A DNA stretch of 64,000 bases from Bacillus sp. FJAT-22090 (GCF_007676755.1 NZ_VEBK01000003.1:1-64000), one strand, 5' to 3'. Positions 9,087 through 19,639 are shown, counted from the stretch's first letter. The notes: a model not told the origin generated them from the sequence alone. Program-made: numbers and translations.

Positions 9087-10556
9087 ATGTCTGCGCATCC
9101 ACGATCAAAAAAAAGGGGGCGTTGGATTGATATTACGTTTGTTATCGCTATACTTACATTAACTGGCTTGACGTTGCTTCTTCTTGTGTTCTCCAATTCT
9201 CCTAAAGTAGAAAAAGATAAGGATAAAGTAACAGCTAATGACCCAGCTTCTTCAGAAGAAATTAATGAAAGCGACTCGGTTTATCCTGGGATTCGTATTA
9301 TCACAGAAACATCCAATGACACAAAGAACCCTTATGCCATACAATTTCCACAAAGTAATGTTCCAGAATTTAACGAGACAGTCAAGGCATATACTAGCAA
9401 GTTAAAAAAAATGTATTTAAATGAAACAGCTTACTTAAAAGAGTCGAATGTAAAACGCAAAGGCGAACTAAATATATCATTCGAAGTCTTTCAACATACT
9501 ACTGGATATTATTCTTTTGTTATTCATTCCGATATGTATACGGGTGGAGCTAATGGATTGTCCGAAACGAAGGTATTTCGATTACATAGCCAATCGGGAC
9601 AAATGCTAGAAATGAAAGACTTGCTAGCGAACAATGAAAAGTCACTTGTAAAACTTGCCACAAAAGTAAGAGAATCTATTACTTCTGATAAACAATTGAG
9701 GGCCTATTTACTCCAAAAACAATTTGCAGAAAAAACGGCTCCTACATGGGATAATTATGCGAACTTTGCATTAAAGAAAGATTCGATCGAATTTTATTAT
9801 AACGACTATGAAATTGCAGCTGGTGCAGCCGGCTCTCCAATTGTTTCTATTCCACTAGAGAGTATTAATGATCTTATTGCAGATAGTTTTAAACTTCCAA
9901 AGGTGGCAATTAATCCTCCACCAACTGTACCAACGAAGGAAGACAAAAAAGTTACTGAGAAGCAACAGACGGACGACAAAGCTGTATCTGGAACTGAAAA
10001 AGTAGTCGCGCTTACATTTGATGATGGACCGAATCCAGAGTCAACTAGATTGATACTTGATACACTTAAGAAGTATCATGCAAAAGCTACATTTTTTATG
10101 CTTGGAAGCAGGGTTTCGTTTTATCCTGAAATTGTAAAAGAGATGAAAGAAGCAGGACATGAGTTAGGAAACCACACATGGAATCATCCTGATCTAACAA
10201 AGGCTTCCCCAGAAAAAATTGCATTAGAAATTAATAATACGAGCAATGCAATTGAAGAAGCATCTGGCAGTAAACCAACTGTATTCCGACCTCCATACGG
10301 TGCCGTGAACAATTCAGTTCGTGCCCAAACCACGATGCCCATCATCCTTTGGGATGTAGATACACTCGATTGGAAATACCGTGACGCCAATCATTTACTT
10401 GAACATGTGAAAAAACATGTGAAAGATGGTTCTACAGTATTAATGCATGATATACATATGTCAACAGCTGAAGGACTAGATGCAGTGCTCGCCTACTTGC
10501 AGGGAGAAGGCTATTCATTTGTTACTGTATCTGAATTGAAAGGCCAATCTAAGTAG
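9087..10556 (+). CDS. pdaC: PdaC-like membrane-anchored polysaccharide deacetylase with DUF3298 domain
   Basis: The 489-residue protein has a single N-terminal membrane anchor (residues about 14-36), an acidic linker, a DUF4163/DUF3298 region (about 75-265) and a C-terminal NodB deacetylase domain (about 300-485). NodB motifs are visible: TFDDGPNP, the metal-binding NHTWNHPDL, FRPPYGAVN and ILWDVDTLDW. Order and length match B. subtilis PdaC (YjeA), which deacetylates N-acetylmuramic acid in peptidoglycan. It is expected outside the membrane acting on the wall. The ATG has an AAAAGGAGAG site. The symbol is given by architecture, not by a search. Confidence 0.87.
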   Translation: MSAHPRSKKRGRWIDITFVIAILTLTGLTLLLLVFSNSPKVEKDKDKVTANDPASSEEINESDSVYPGIRIITETSNDTKNPYAIQFPQSNVPEFNETVKAYTSKLKKMYLNETAYLKESNVKRKGELNISFEVFQHTTGYYSFVIHSDMYTGGANGLSETKVFRLHSQSGQMLEMKDLLANNEKSLVKLATKVRESITSDKQLRAYLLQKQFAEKTAPTWDNYANFALKKDSIEFYYNDYEIAAGAAGSPIVSIPLESINDLIADSFKLPKVAINPPPTVPTKEDKKVTEKQQTDDKAVSGTEKVVALTFDDGPNPESTRLILDTLKKYHAKATFFMLGSRVSFYPEIVKEMKEAGHELGNHTWNHPDLTKASPEKIALEINNTSNAIEEASGSKPTVFRPPYGAVNNSVRAQTTMPIILWDVDTLDWKYRDANHLLEHVKKHVKDGSTVLMHDIHMSTAEGLDAVLAYLQGEGYSFVTVSELKGQSK

Positions 10557-10568
10557 CATACATTTAAT

Positions 10569-10598
10569 AAACGCAGGGGCTTTGGCCACCTGCGTTTT
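10569..10598 (+). terminator. Probable terminator after the PdaC-like gene
   Basis: An AACGCAGG/CCTGCGTT stem with an 11-nt loop is followed by only a short TTTT-like run, so efficiency is doubtful. A second hairpin (CAAAGATCC/GGATCTTTG, 10761-10800) lies before the convergent gene and lacks a clear T tract. Confidence 0.5.
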
Positions 10599-10804
10599 AA
10601 TGTGTCGTTATTTTCCAGAGCTCACAGTTTATCATAAAAAGCATCGTTGAAAAGTTCTTTCAATACTTGGATAAATAATTGTTCAAATTTAAAACAGTTT
10701 AGAGTCCAGGCATTTCACAGGAGGACATTAATAGTGTATTTCACAGCATACAAGCGATAACAAAGATCCTAAAAGCAATATTCTGCTCTTGGGATCTTTG
10801 GATT

Positions 10805-12691
10805 TTAATAAGAAATTTTACTCATTTGTTTAAACGAATTTATATTGTAACTCTTAATTTCTTTCATTGCAATTGTAAATAGAGAATCCTTTACATAAAT
10901 CATACGTTGAATACTGCTTTCCCAATCTTCATATTGTTGGTCAGGGTTTTCGGGATTTAATAGGTTCCCTTTTAATATAATTCCTTTTTCAGGAGTAATT
11001 TCGTACACTAAAGCACCATCTTGCTTAAACTCTGCATACTCTTTTCCGTCTTCATATATTGAAATTGGAAATCCATATAATTTTTTTGTACGATGCTCGA
11101 ATAACGCGTGGTGATCATATTGGATTGGAGAGTATGTGCCACGATCCCCGATTACTTCCGTGTCCAATTCTTTCGGTTTAGCTAATTCACTTACATCGAA
11201 TAGTGATATTTTCATTCCCTCTGTTAAGATAAGGGGCTCTTTTCCACCTGAGCCTGTTTCTACCCTTGTTTCATAACCAAATCCGATTAAGTGATTTTCA
11301 TCTATCGGGTGCAAATAATTACTAAAGCCAGGGATTTTTAATTCACCTAATACTTTTGGTGCCGAAGGAGTTGCAACATCAATAACAAAAAGTGGGTCTG
11401 TTTCTTTAAATGTCACCATATATGCTCTTTCCCCCATAAACTTTGCAGAGTAGATTCTTTCATCTTTCGCAAGACCTGTTAAAGAGCCTACTGTTTTCAT
11501 CCCCTTGTCTAAGATAAATAAATTATTTTCCGATACATCATTTTCATCCCAACTATTCCCTTTAGTAGTAACAGCTCGGAAATAACCGTCATGCTCATCC
11601 ATCGAAAACTGGTTTAAAATAGTCCCTGTCAATTGACTGGAAGCAACAAAGCTAACAGATGTTTTGTTCAATGCAAATTTAAATACTTGAGTATCCATTA
11701 AACCTGGATTCCAAATCATTTTCTTTGCATTCGAATTTGACTGTTTGTAAATAGTAGAAGTTAAATATAAATTATCTTTTGACATATACAATTGTTCGCT
11801 TCCGCCTAAATATCCCTTGGTCGTTACTTCATTTTTCACTGGATTAGTAATATCAATTGCAGAAATGATACTATAGTTTCCTTCCATAGAACTAGGAAGA
11901 ATCGATATATTATTATAGTTCATTGGTTTAGCTACATCATCTAATTTGGAATCATAGGTGTATGGACGCAGCTCTACATTCTCACTTTCCTCCATTATCC
12001 AGAACTTCGGATATACTGTTGTTACATAATATAAAATATTATTTGTTAAACGCGCTCCGTTCATATACCCTTCTGTCGCAATTTCTCTTAATAATTTTGG
12101 TTTAGCTGGATTAGAAACATCATAAAAATACACCGTCGTCATTGAATCCATTGGTGCGATCATTCTATCCATTATAACTTGTGTATCCTCTGCTTCTAAT
12201 GGACGTATAGCATTTTTTTGCCCAATAATCATTAGTGTTTGATCTTTTAATAATAATTGAGCTGGATAAAAACCTTCTGTAAGTTGAATTTTAGCTACTT
12301 CTTTCATCTTGGATGGAGCTTTCACATCGACAACCACTATCTTATTCTCACTTATGGTAAATATATGCGTACCATTCGTTTTAACAATGTCCGCTTCATC
12401 TACACCTTCAACTTGATTGTTCGTAGTAGAGTAGTCTCCTCCTTGTACTCCTGAGGAAGATTTCGAATCCATAGTAGTAACGGATTCCGCTGTCTCTTCC
12501 CACTGCCTATTATTCTTTTGTAGTTTCATTACTTTCTTAAAATATGCCTCTAATTCTTCTTTCGATTTCACCATTCGTAGCTCTTGATCTACCCTCTTTT
12601 CCGCACTTACCTCTGATTTTGTAAAATAAAAAGCACTTGCGAGCCCAACAGTTAAAACGAGACCAATTACAGTTATAAGCCACCTCTTCAT
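10805..12691 (-). CDS. Secreted protein with C-terminal beta-propeller domain
   Basis: The 628-residue protein starts with a signal peptide or anchor (KR followed by about 20 hydrophobic residues) and then repeats of a propeller type: VEGVDEADIVKTNGTHIFTI, YFYDVSNPAKPKLLREI, FVIDVATPSAPKVLGEL and SLFDVSELAKPKELD. These D(V/I)-x-x-P-xxPKxL blades are the mark of the large family of secreted beta-propeller proteins (Beta_propel, COG4880) whose function is unknown. It should be outside the membrane. An AAAGGGAG site precedes the ATG. It is monocistronic and convergent with the deacetylase gene. Confidence 0.87.
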   Translation of the reverse strand: MKRWLITVIGLVLTVGLASAFYFTKSEVSAEKRVDQELRMVKSKEELEAYFKKVMKLQKNNRQWEETAESVTTMDSKSSSGVQGGDYSTTNNQVEGVDEADIVKTNGTHIFTISENKIVVVDVKAPSKMKEVAKIQLTEGFYPAQLLLKDQTLMIIGQKNAIRPLEAEDTQVIMDRMIAPMDSMTTVYFYDVSNPAKPKLLREIATEGYMNGARLTNNILYYVTTVYPKFWIMEESENVELRPYTYDSKLDDVAKPMNYNNISILPSSMEGNYSIISAIDITNPVKNEVTTKGYLGGSEQLYMSKDNLYLTSTIYKQSNSNAKKMIWNPGLMDTQVFKFALNKTSVSFVASSQLTGTILNQFSMDEHDGYFRAVTTKGNSWDENDVSENNLFILDKGMKTVGSLTGLAKDERIYSAKFMGERAYMVTFKETDPLFVIDVATPSAPKVLGELKIPGFSNYLHPIDENHLIGFGYETRVETGSGGKEPLILTEGMKISLFDVSELAKPKELDTEVIGDRGTYSPIQYDHHALFEHRTKKLYGFPISIYEDGKEYAEFKQDGALVYEITPEKGIILKGNLLNPENPDQQYEDWESSIQRMIYVKDSLFTIAMKEIKSYNINSFKQMSKISY

Positions 12692-12871
12692 TTTATTCTC
12701 CCTTTCTTTTTTGCATCGTTATCACATTAGACTCAAATTTTTCTAATTGGTTTCACCGTAACTGACAATAATTTATTTACTTTAAATATTGTAAAATTTA
12801 TAGATGATTTCCTACTATTCTATTATCATTAGGTATGGAGGGGATGGAAAAACAAAAAAAGGGGTTTTGTA

Positions 12872-14191
12872 ATGAAGACATTAACAAGATTTTCAAATAC
12901 ACTGATGGAAAGGTATTTACCAGATCCATATATTTTCGTAGCAATACTAACGTTATTAGTATTTTTACTTGGAGTAACGTTAACAGACTCCACTCCTATT
13001 GAAATGGCAACCTACTGGGGAGATGGTTTTTGGGGATTACTTTCTTTTACGATGCAAATGGTTGTAGTTCTGCTAGCGGGGCATGTATTAGCTAGTAGCC
13101 CTGTATTTAAAAAATTACTTAGTTCGATGGCTAGCACAGCAAAATCACCTGGTTCTGCCATACTTCTTGTATCCGTAGTTTCATTAATCGGATGCTGGAT
13201 CAACTGGGGGTTTGGTTTAGTAATCGGGGCTTTGTTTGCCAAGGAAATCGCGCGTAAGGTGAAAAATGTCGATTATCGATTACTTATCGCGAGCGCTTAC
13301 TCTGGGTTCATCATTTGGCATGGAGGTTTAGCAGGCTCTGTTCCACTTTCAATTGCAACTGAAGGTCATCCTTTTGCAGATAAAATGGGGGTTATCCCTA
13401 CAACCGAAACCTTATTTACTACATATAATTTAGTAATTGTTATTGCACTACTTATTTCGGTTCCATTGTTAAACAGATGGATGATGCCTAGAAAAGAAGA
13501 TACTTTCGCTATCGATCCTGCTTTACTAGAAGAAGATACAGTAGATGAAGCTGAACAAAATGAAACAAAAACACCAGCTTCACGTTTAGAAAACAGTTAT
13601 ATTCTATCTGTTTTAATCGGTTTACTCGGCCTTGTATATCTTGTCCAACATTTCATCACAAAAGGTTTTGACTTGAATTTAAATATTGTCAATCTCATAT
13701 TTATTACCCTTGGTATCGTATGCCACGGTACGCCAAAAAGATTCCTTGTCGCTGTTAAAAATGCAGCTAAAACAGTGGGAGATATTGTCATCCAATTTCC
13801 ATTTTACGCAGGGATTATGGGTATGATGGTCACTTCTGGCCTTGCAGGTATAGTGTCTGAGGCGTTCATTAATATTTCTAATGAGCATACTTTCTACTTG
13901 TTTACGTTCTACGCAGCTGGTATTGTAAACTTCTTCATACCTTCTGGTGGAGGACAATGGGCGGTGCAAGCTCCAATTATGCTTGATGCCGCTGCCGCAT
14001 TAAATTTGAGCTATGCTAAAACAGCTATGGCCATCGCGTGGGGTGATGCGTGGACGAATATGATTCAGCCGTTCTGGGCACTTCCCGCTTTAGCAATTGC
14101 CGGTCTGCGTGCTAAAGACATTATGGGCTTCTGTGTATTTGTTTTAATATTGAGCGGAATTGTAATAAGCTTAGGACTTTACTTTTTTTAA
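12872..14191 (+). CDS. atoE: Short-chain fatty acid transporter, AtoE family
   Basis: The 439-residue protein has about twelve hydrophobic helices and matches the short-chain fatty-acid transporter family (AtoE, TIGR00366-like): RYLPDPYIFVAILTLLVF at the start, SLIGCWINWGFGLVIGA, SGFIIWHGGLAGSVPL, and the C-terminal FFIPSGGGQWAVQAPI and WGDAWTNMIQPFWALP. It likely imports acetoacetate, butyrate or similar acids. That would fit the acyl-CoA genes in the next 17 kb, though the link is inferred from proximity only. A GGGG site lies 8 nt before the ATG. It is convergent with the lysine operon and shares its terminator. Confidence 0.9.
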   Translation: MKTLTRFSNTLMERYLPDPYIFVAILTLLVFLLGVTLTDSTPIEMATYWGDGFWGLLSFTMQMVVVLLAGHVLASSPVFKKLLSSMASTAKSPGSAILLVSVVSLIGCWINWGFGLVIGALFAKEIARKVKNVDYRLLIASAYSGFIIWHGGLAGSVPLSIATEGHPFADKMGVIPTTETLFTTYNLVIVIALLISVPLLNRWMMPRKEDTFAIDPALLEEDTVDEAEQNETKTPASRLENSYILSVLIGLLGLVYLVQHFITKGFDLNLNIVNLIFITLGIVCHGTPKRFLVAVKNAAKTVGDIVIQFPFYAGIMGMMVTSGLAGIVSEAFINISNEHTFYLFTFYAAGIVNFFIPSGGGQWAVQAPIMLDAAAALNLSYAKTAMAIAWGDAWTNMIQPFWALPALAIAGLRAKDIMGFCVFVLILSGIVISLGLYFF

Positions 14192-14236
14192 TAAGTCCTA
14201 TTTTAACATCCCCTTCTAAAGTACAGTTTAACGATG

Positions 14237-14278
14237 AGAAAAAGGTTTTCTTGATATGCTCAAGAAAACCTTTTTTCT
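14237..14278. terminator. Strong bidirectional terminator between atoE and the lysine operon
   Basis: An 18-bp stem running from AGAAAAAGG to CCTTTTTTCT closes a 5-nt loop and carries T runs on both strands. It sits between two convergent genes and serves both. Confidence 0.9.
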
Positions 14279-15470
14279 ACTCCTCAAATGGCCATTTCGG
14301 CAACATATGGGAGAGCACTTTATCTTCTCTATAACCCAAAGCATACTCGGCTTGCATAATAGTGTGGATTTCACGAGTTCCCTCATAAATGACAGGAGCT
14401 TTTGAATTTCGCAAGTATCTTGCAACTGGATATTCATCTGAATATCCGTACGCACCATGAATTTGCACTGCATCATCTGCTGCTTTGTTCGCGAAATCAC
14501 ATGCTTGCCATTTCGCGAGAGACGTTTCTCGAGTATTGCGTACCCCTTTGTTTTTCAGTTCCCCTACTCGGTAGACAAGCAAACGACTCATTTGCAGGCC
14601 GGCTTCCATTTTCGCAATCATTTGTTGTACTAGCTGATGCTTCCCTATTTCTTTGCCGAATGTTTCTCTTTCGTGACAATACTTTATGCTCGCTTCTAAG
14701 CAGGCAAGGGACAATCCTGCCGCTCCAGCAGCAACCGTAAATCTTCCATTATCAAGCGCAGCCATTGCAATTTTAAAACCTTCTCCTTCTTTTCCTAGAA
14801 GGTTTTCTTTTGGCACACGCATATTATCAAAAAATAATTCCCCTGTGTTTCCAGACTTGATACCATACTTTCCTTTGATTGCTTTTGAGGAGAAGCCCTC
14901 CATCGTACGTTCCACGATGAATGCACTTATTCCGTGATGCTTCTTCGATTTGTCTGTGTATGCAAATACGATAAAATAATCCGCGGCATCACATAAGGAA
15001 ATCCACGTTTTTTGTCCATTAATCACGTAGTGGTCCCCATCAAGAACAGCGACAGTTGACATTGCAGCCACGTCTGAGCCTGCTCCTGGTTCTGTTAAGC
15101 CAAACGCCCCTATCTTCTCTCCTTTTGCCTGTGGGATTAGATAGCGTTGCTTTTGTTGTTCCGATCCCCATTGCATAAGTGTCATGGAATTTAACCCGGT
15201 ATGCACGGACACAGCTGTACGAAATGCCGTATCCCCTCGCTCCAATTCTTCACACACAATTGCAAGCGAATTATAATCCATGCCACTCCCACCATACTTC
15301 TCAGGAACGCATACACCCATTAATCCTAAATCCGCTAAACGTTTCCACAGCCCTTTATCAAATGCCCCTTGTTCTTCCCAACTCGCTATATGTGGAATAA
15401 TTTCCTGGTCTACAAATTGCCTTACTGTTTTACGAAGCAGTTGTTGTTCTTCCGATAATTCAAAGTTCAT
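14277..15470 (-). CDS. Acyl-CoA dehydrogenase, possibly glutaryl-CoA dehydrogenase of lysine breakdown
   Basis: The 397-residue flavoenzyme shows the full acyl-CoA dehydrogenase pattern: [15 protein letters not shown] and GQKTWIS (FAD/substrate loops), and the C-terminal [22 protein letters not shown] with [12 protein letters not shown] holding the catalytic Glu. The start ATG (15470) overlaps the stop of the lysine dehydrogenase gene as ATGA, so translation is coupled. In the lysine-aminoadipate route glutaryl-CoA dehydrogenase is the expected acyl-CoA dehydrogenase, and the operon position suggests this role. The family alone does not prove the substrate, since short- and branched-chain enzymes look similar. 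Confidence 0.92.
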   Translation of the reverse strand: MNFELSEEQQLLRKTVRQFVDQEIIPHIASWEEQGAFDKGLWKRLADLGLMGVCVPEKYGGSGMDYNSLAIVCEELERGDTAFRTAVSVHTGLNSMTLMQWGSEQQKQRYLIPQAKGEKIGAFGLTEPGAGSDVAAMSTVAVLDGDHYVINGQKTWISLCDAADYFIVFAYTDKSKKHHGISAFIVERTMEGFSSKAIKGKYGIKSGNTGELFFDNMRVPKENLLGKEGEGFKIAMAALDNGRFTVAAGAAGLSLACLEASIKYCHERETFGKEIGKHQLVQQMIAKMEAGLQMSRLLVYRVGELKNKGVRNTRETSLAKWQACDFANKAADDAVQIHGAYGYSDEYPVARYLRNSKAPVIYEGTREIHTIMQAEYALGYREDKVLSHMLPKWPFEE

Positions 15471-16630
15471 ACACGTGCACCCCTTACAGCACTCTCTACA
15501 ATGTCCACGCCACGAGCTGCCATTTCTTTTATATATAATTCTCCGGGTACAATTAACTCTGGAGGGTATACGCCTCGTTTTGTAATAACATTGTTGCCAA
15601 TCATTTGAGCAACCGCGGAAATTGTATTGGCTGTTGCTCTTGCCATTGCAGTAGTGCCGGATAGACGATCTTTTTTCGTTGCTACTTCGTATGAATACGT
15701 AGCATTTTCACCATCTTCTGTTCCGGTTACAATGACTCTTAGTAAAACCGCATCTTCTTTGTCTCCCAATAATAACTGTGGAGTTAACACTTCTTTTAAA
15801 ACGTCTCGGGCTTTAATTACGTTTCCATTTACATTTACTACAGTGTTTTTATTCGTCAGGCCAAGGTCTACAAGTAATTTAAACTTATCCGCATGTCCTT
15901 TATAACGAATCGTTTTATATTCTAATGTGTCTACATTCGGAAAAGACTTACTTAAAGTAGATGTTCCACCTGCAGTATGGAATGCTTCAAGCTCACCGTA
16001 ATTCTTAAAGAAAATAGGCTCAATTTCTGACAGCGATTCAACTTCGTGTAGTTTTCCGTTTCGAATAACATGAGATGGGTCTGTATAATGATCGAATACA
16101 CCCTCTAACGAAAAGACAATATTGTATCCAAAAATCCCTTCTGGTTTTTCCGGAATCCCCCCAACGTATAGATGGATACCTGTTACTTCATCTAATTTAC
16201 TTGCCCCGTAGCCAGCAAGTATGTTAATCATCCCCGGAGCAACACCGAGGTCAGGGATAAGGGTAACCCCTTTCTCTTGCGCTGCCTTATTAAGGGAAAG
16301 CACAGCATCCGTTGCTCCGCCTATATGTCCCCCCAGATCCACTGAGTGGACACCAGTTTCTACTGCAAGTCTTGCAACTTTCTCGTTAAATGTATAAAAA
16401 AGCGCATTGATGACTACATCGACCTTTTTCATAATTCCTCTAATACTATCATCATCATTTGCATCTAATCTACAAACTTCAATTTTTGAATTTTGAAGTC
16501 TTTCTCGGAACATATTTGCTTGTCCCACGTCTAAATCACACAATAAAACCTTTTCAACATTAGGACTTTTCACCAAATCACGAGCTGCTTCTTTCCCCAT
16601 TAAACCTGCACCTAATACAGCAACCTTCAT
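15467..16630 (-). CDS. L-lysine 6-dehydrogenase (saccharopine dehydrogenase-like)
   Basis: The 387-residue protein has an N-terminal Rossmann motif ([15 protein letters not shown]) and a saccharopine-dehydrogenase fold. It resembles the characterised Geobacillus stearothermophilus L-lysine 6-dehydrogenase as I remember it: [56 protein letters not shown] and [10 protein letters not shown] all fit. The enzyme oxidises the epsilon-amino group of lysine with NAD+, giving aminoadipate semialdehyde, which cyclises to piperideine-6-carboxylate. It lies 23 nt after an aldehyde dehydrogenase and overlaps the acyl-CoA dehydrogenase, which supports a lysine-catabolic operon. A spermidine or carboxynorspermidine role is less likely given the match. 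Confidence 0.85.
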   Translation of the reverse strand: MKVAVLGAGLMGKEAARDLVKSPNVEKVLLCDLDVGQANMFRERLQNSKIEVCRLDANDDDSIRGIMKKVDVVINALFYTFNEKVARLAVETGVHSVDLGGHIGGATDAVLSLNKAAQEKGVTLIPDLGVAPGMINILAGYGASKLDEVTGIHLYVGGIPEKPEGIFGYNIVFSLEGVFDHYTDPSHVIRNGKLHEVESLSEIEPIFFKNYGELEAFHTAGGTSTLSKSFPNVDTLEYKTIRYKGHADKFKLLVDLGLTNKNTVVNVNGNVIKARDVLKEVLTPQLLLGDKEDAVLLRVIVTGTEDGENATYSYEVATKKDRLSGTTAMARATANTISAVAQMIGNNVITKRGVYPPELIVPGELYIKEMAARGVDIVESAVRGARV

Positions 16631-16653
16631 ATAGCATCCCCCTATTGTATTAT

Positions 16654-18129
16654 TTAATTGTCTATTTGTGCGCGTTGCAATTTCCCGCTAAAGTCCACGT
16701 AAATACTTTTCCATTCGGTATAAACGTCCAGCGCTGCTACCCCAGAATCTCGATGTCCATTCCCAGTTCCTTTTGTCCCACCAAACGGTAAGTGAATTTC
16801 AGCCCCTGTAGTGCCAGCATTGACATAAACAATTCCTGTATCTAAATCACGCTGAGCCCGGAAAATTTTATTGACATCTTGAGAGAAAATAGAGCTAGAA
16901 AGACCAAATTTCACACCATTATTCACTTCAATTGCCTCTTCTAGTGAACTCACTTCTATTAATGACACAACTGGTCCAAAAATTTCCTCTTGCGCAATGC
17001 GCATAGTCGGAGTTACATCTGTGAAAAGGGTTGGCTCATAATAATTGCCTTTTGCTAAATTACCCTCTTCTAATATATTTCCTCCAACAAGGAGTTTAGC
17101 ACCTTCTTCTTGTCCTATTTTTGTATAAGCATGGATTTTTTCAAGTGCTTGTTTATTTATAACTGGTCCGATTTTAACTGATTCATCTAAACCATCCCCA
17201 ATTGTTAACTTGTCCATTTGTTCAAGTAGCATGTTCTCTAACTCACTCTTTACATCTTTATGCACAATAACTCGACTACATGCCGTACAACGTTGACCTG
17301 CTGTGCCAAATGCACTCCATAATATTCCCTCCACTGCAAGAGACAAATCGGCGTCATCCATTACAATGACTGCATTCTTGCCACCCATCTCCAGGGACAC
17401 TTTCTTTAAATGTCGTCCTCCCAGCTCCGCTACTTTACTTCCTGTATCTGTTGAACCTGTAAATGAAATCACTTTTACATCTGGATGTTCGATCATCGCC
17501 GTCCCAACATCTGTTCCAGAACCAAACACTATATTTGCAACCCCTGGCGGCAATCCGACCTCTTCGAATATTTTTGCCATTTCATAGGCCATCATTGGTG
17601 TTTCAGTTGCTGGTTTCCATATGAACGCATTTCCTGCAACTATAGCCGGGAATGACTTCCATGTTGCAATCGCCACTGGGAAGTTCCAAGGAGTTATCAG
17701 TCCTACAACCCCAATTGGAGCACGAACACTCATAGCAAATTTATCCGCAAGCTCTGAAGGAGTCGTTTCCCCAAAAAGACGTCGACCTTCACCAGCCATA
17801 TAAAAGGCCATATCTATTCCCTCTTGGACTTCCCCTCGTCCTTCCTCAATCACTTTTCCCATTTCTTTTGTTAAAACTTGGGCAAGATGCTCCTTCTTTT
17901 CTTTCATCAATCTGCCAATTTCATATAAATAATCTGCCCTTTTTGGAGCCGGTACAAGTGCCCATTTTTTTTGTGCCTTCACTGCCGCAGCAACGGCTAG
18001 TGCCACATCTTCTTTTGTAGACATTCTAACTTCCGCTAGCTGCTCACCGTTTGCTGGATTTAAAACTTTAGTGTACTTCTCTTCCCCGGATTCTTGCCAT
18101 TTTCCATCAATAAAATTAGTAAGTCTCAT
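16654..18129 (-). CDS. NAD(P)+-dependent aldehyde dehydrogenase, probable aminoadipate-semialdehyde dehydrogenase
   Basis: The 491-residue enzyme is a canonical aldehyde dehydrogenase: [10 protein letters not shown] and the cofactor segment [10 protein letters not shown], the general-base Glu in [12 protein letters not shown], the catalytic Cys in [13 protein letters not shown], and [10 protein letters not shown]. It has the length of the alpha-ketoglutarate/aminoadipate semialdehyde branch. As first gene of the operon with L-lysine 6-dehydrogenase, it most probably oxidises aminoadipate semialdehyde to 2-aminoadipate. An AGAGG site precedes the ATG at 18129. A cre-like palindrome sits 25 nt upstream, pointing to carbon catabolite control. 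Confidence 0.9.
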   Translation of the reverse strand: MRLTNFIDGKWQESGEEKYTKVLNPANGEQLAEVRMSTKEDVALAVAAAVKAQKKWALVPAPKRADYLYEIGRLMKEKKEHLAQVLTKEMGKVIEEGRGEVQEGIDMAFYMAGEGRRLFGETTPSELADKFAMSVRAPIGVVGLITPWNFPVAIATWKSFPAIVAGNAFIWKPATETPMMAYEMAKIFEEVGLPPGVANIVFGSGTDVGTAMIEHPDVKVISFTGSTDTGSKVAELGGRHLKKVSLEMGGKNAVIVMDDADLSLAVEGILWSAFGTAGQRCTACSRVIVHKDVKSELENMLLEQMDKLTIGDGLDESVKIGPVINKQALEKIHAYTKIGQEEGAKLLVGGNILEEGNLAKGNYYEPTLFTDVTPTMRIAQEEIFGPVVSLIEVSSLEEAIEVNNGVKFGLSSSIFSQDVNKIFRAQRDLDTGIVYVNAGTTGAEIHLPFGGTKGTGNGHRDSGVAALDVYTEWKSIYVDFSGKLQRAQIDN

Positions 18130-18153
18130 TTGTTCAACCTCTTTCTATTTAGA

Positions 18154-18167
18154 TGAAAACGTTTTCT
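18154..18167. promoter_or_regulatory. CcpA-type cre-like site upstream of the lysine-catabolic operon
   Basis: TGAAAACGTTTTCT matches the Bacillus cre consensus TGWAANCGNTNWCA at 13 of 14 positions and includes a perfect 12-bp palindrome. It lies 25 nt before the aldehyde dehydrogenase start, so a bound repressor would block transcription of the operon. Confidence 0.65.
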
Positions 18168-18296
18168 ATACTAATACATTCTATAATCCCTATAAAATCC
18201 CTTTAATATTTTTTAAAAAGTAACAATTTTCTGTACGAAACTTTTCCTTTTATTTTTCGTATAAATAATTAACGAAAATCAAGGAGGAAGATAAAT

Positions 18297-19097
18297 ATGA
18301 ACAATCATGAAATTGACTACAAATTATACGGAGACGATATGCAATTTGTAGAAGTCGAATTAGATCCCCAAGAAACAGTAGTTGCAGAAGCAGGTAGCTT
18401 AATGATGATGGAAGAAGGCATTTCAATGGAAACCATTTTTGGCGATGGTTCAAGTAGTTCTAGCGGCAGCGGAATTATGGGAAAATTAATGGGCGCAGGT
18501 AAACGTATGTTAACTGGAGAAAGTTTATTCATGACTACCTTTACTAATACAGGCAGTGGAAAAAGGCATGTTTACTTCGCATCTCCGTATCCAGGCAAGA
18601 TTATCCCTATGGACTTAAGTAAATATCGCGGCAAAATTATTTGTCAAAAAGATGCATTTTTAGCTGCAGCAAAAGGGGTTTCAGTTGGAATTGAGTTTCA
18701 ACGTAAACTAGGCACAGGCTTTTTTGGTGGAGAGGGTTTCATCATGCAAAAATTAGAAGGTGACGGTTTAGCTTTCGTTCATGCAGGAGGTACAATTCAT
18801 CGCAAAAGCCTACAAGTAGGGGAAGTTTTAAGAGTGGATACAGGATGTTTAGTGGCGATGACATCTGACGTGGACTACAATATCGAAATGGTAAAAGGCG
18901 TAAAAACCGCATTATTCGGTGGCGAAGGTCTATTCTTCGCTACTCTTCGTGGCCCAGGCACCGTTTGGATTCAATCCTTGCCATTTAGCCGTTTAGCGAG
19001 CAGAGTCTTCGCAGCGGCTCCTCAAACTCCAGGTGGCGGTTCAAAGGGAGAAGGAAGTATAGCGGGCGGGCTATTCGACCTATTAGGAGGGAAATAA
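18297..19097 (+). CDS. AIM24 / TIGR00266 family protein
   Basis: The 266-residue soluble protein matches the TIGR00266/AIM24 family: [17 protein letters not shown] near the N terminus, the glycine-serine loop [36 protein letters not shown], and the C-terminal [28 protein letters not shown]. The family folds as a double beta-helix-like unit and is widely conserved without a settled bacterial function. It has an AAGGAGG site before the ATG and is divergent from the lysine operon. It is followed by its own terminator. Confidence 0.87.
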   Translation: MNNHEIDYKLYGDDMQFVEVELDPQETVVAEAGSLMMMEEGISMETIFGDGSSSSSGSGIMGKLMGAGKRMLTGESLFMTTFTNTGSGKRHVYFASPYPGKIIPMDLSKYRGKIICQKDAFLAAAKGVSVGIEFQRKLGTGFFGGEGFIMQKLEGDGLAFVHAGGTIHRKSLQVGEVLRVDTGCLVAMTSDVDYNIEMVKGVKTALFGGEGLFFATLRGPGTVWIQSLPFSRLASRVFAAAPQTPGGGSKGEGSIAGGLFDLLGGK

Positions 19098-19438
19098 TAC
19101 AGGAAAGAAGGTACAAGTTCAATCACTTGTACCTTTTGTTATGTATACGAAGGTAATGTTGTCCGTTCGTTAAATGCTTAGTTGTTTTGCTTCTTGGTTA
19201 TTCGTCTTTGGCGGATTTTGTAATTTCTATTTGCATTCAATAACTCTTTACGTTCAAAAAAGTCTATATAATCCTCGCTCTATTTTAGTATTTCTAGTAC
19301 TTAAATATTCTATTATTCTACTTTTTCCTCCAAATTGTTTACGATTTATTGACACTTCCTTCATATACTACTAGAAAGAACAATTATTTTTTATTTTCTT
19401 GTTAATTTTTGTTCTTTAGTATACAAAAGGAGGTGTTT
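19098..19438. other. Intergenic stretch with a terminator and no gene
   Basis: Apart from the terminator at 19108-19137 the stretch is AT-rich, with no codon pattern or ribosome site that would support a gene. Sequences such as TTGACA and TATACT near 19349-19370 are only about 9 nt apart, which is too close for one promoter. Confidence 0.6.
19108..19137 (+). terminator. Rho-independent terminator of the AIM24-family gene
   Basis: An 11-bp stem (AAGGTACAAGT and complement) with a 6-nt loop is followed by TTTT on the plus strand, shortly after the stop codon. Confidence 0.82.
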
Positions 19439-19639
19439 ATGATGAAATCTTCTTTAGGTATTTGGATTGGCTTGTTAGGGGTTGTACTGGCAATCGTTGG
19501 ATTCTTCTATTATCCATTATGGTTTGGTGGTGCAGCAGTAGTTTTAGGTTTGTTCGGCTTAACGTTCCCTCAAAAATTCCTAGCTTGGGCTTCCATTGTA
19601 CTTGGGGCAATTGCATTCTTTCTTCCAATGTTACAATAA
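19439..19639 (+). CDS. Small two-helix membrane protein, unknown function
   Basis: A strong AAAGGAGGTG site lies 6 nt before tandem ATG codons at 19439 and 19442, giving a 66-residue protein. It is mostly hydrophobic, with Gly-rich helices (LGIWIGLLGVVLAIVGFFYY and AVVLGLFGLTF) and a third weak segment at the C terminus ending PMLQ. I do not recognise a named family. It is followed directly by a good terminator, so it is probably a monocistronic gene. The ribosome site and terminator make it credible despite its size. Confidence 0.72.
   Translation: MMKSSLGIWIGLLGVVLAIVGFFYYPLWFGGAAVVLGLFGLTFPQKFLAWASIVLGAIAFFLPMLQ

Noticed and set aside
19174-19374. 66-codon open frame between the AIM24-family gene and the small membrane protein gene
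   Set aside because: No ribosome site, odd composition (hydrophobic with many Phe/Ser/Tyr typical of AT-rich noise).
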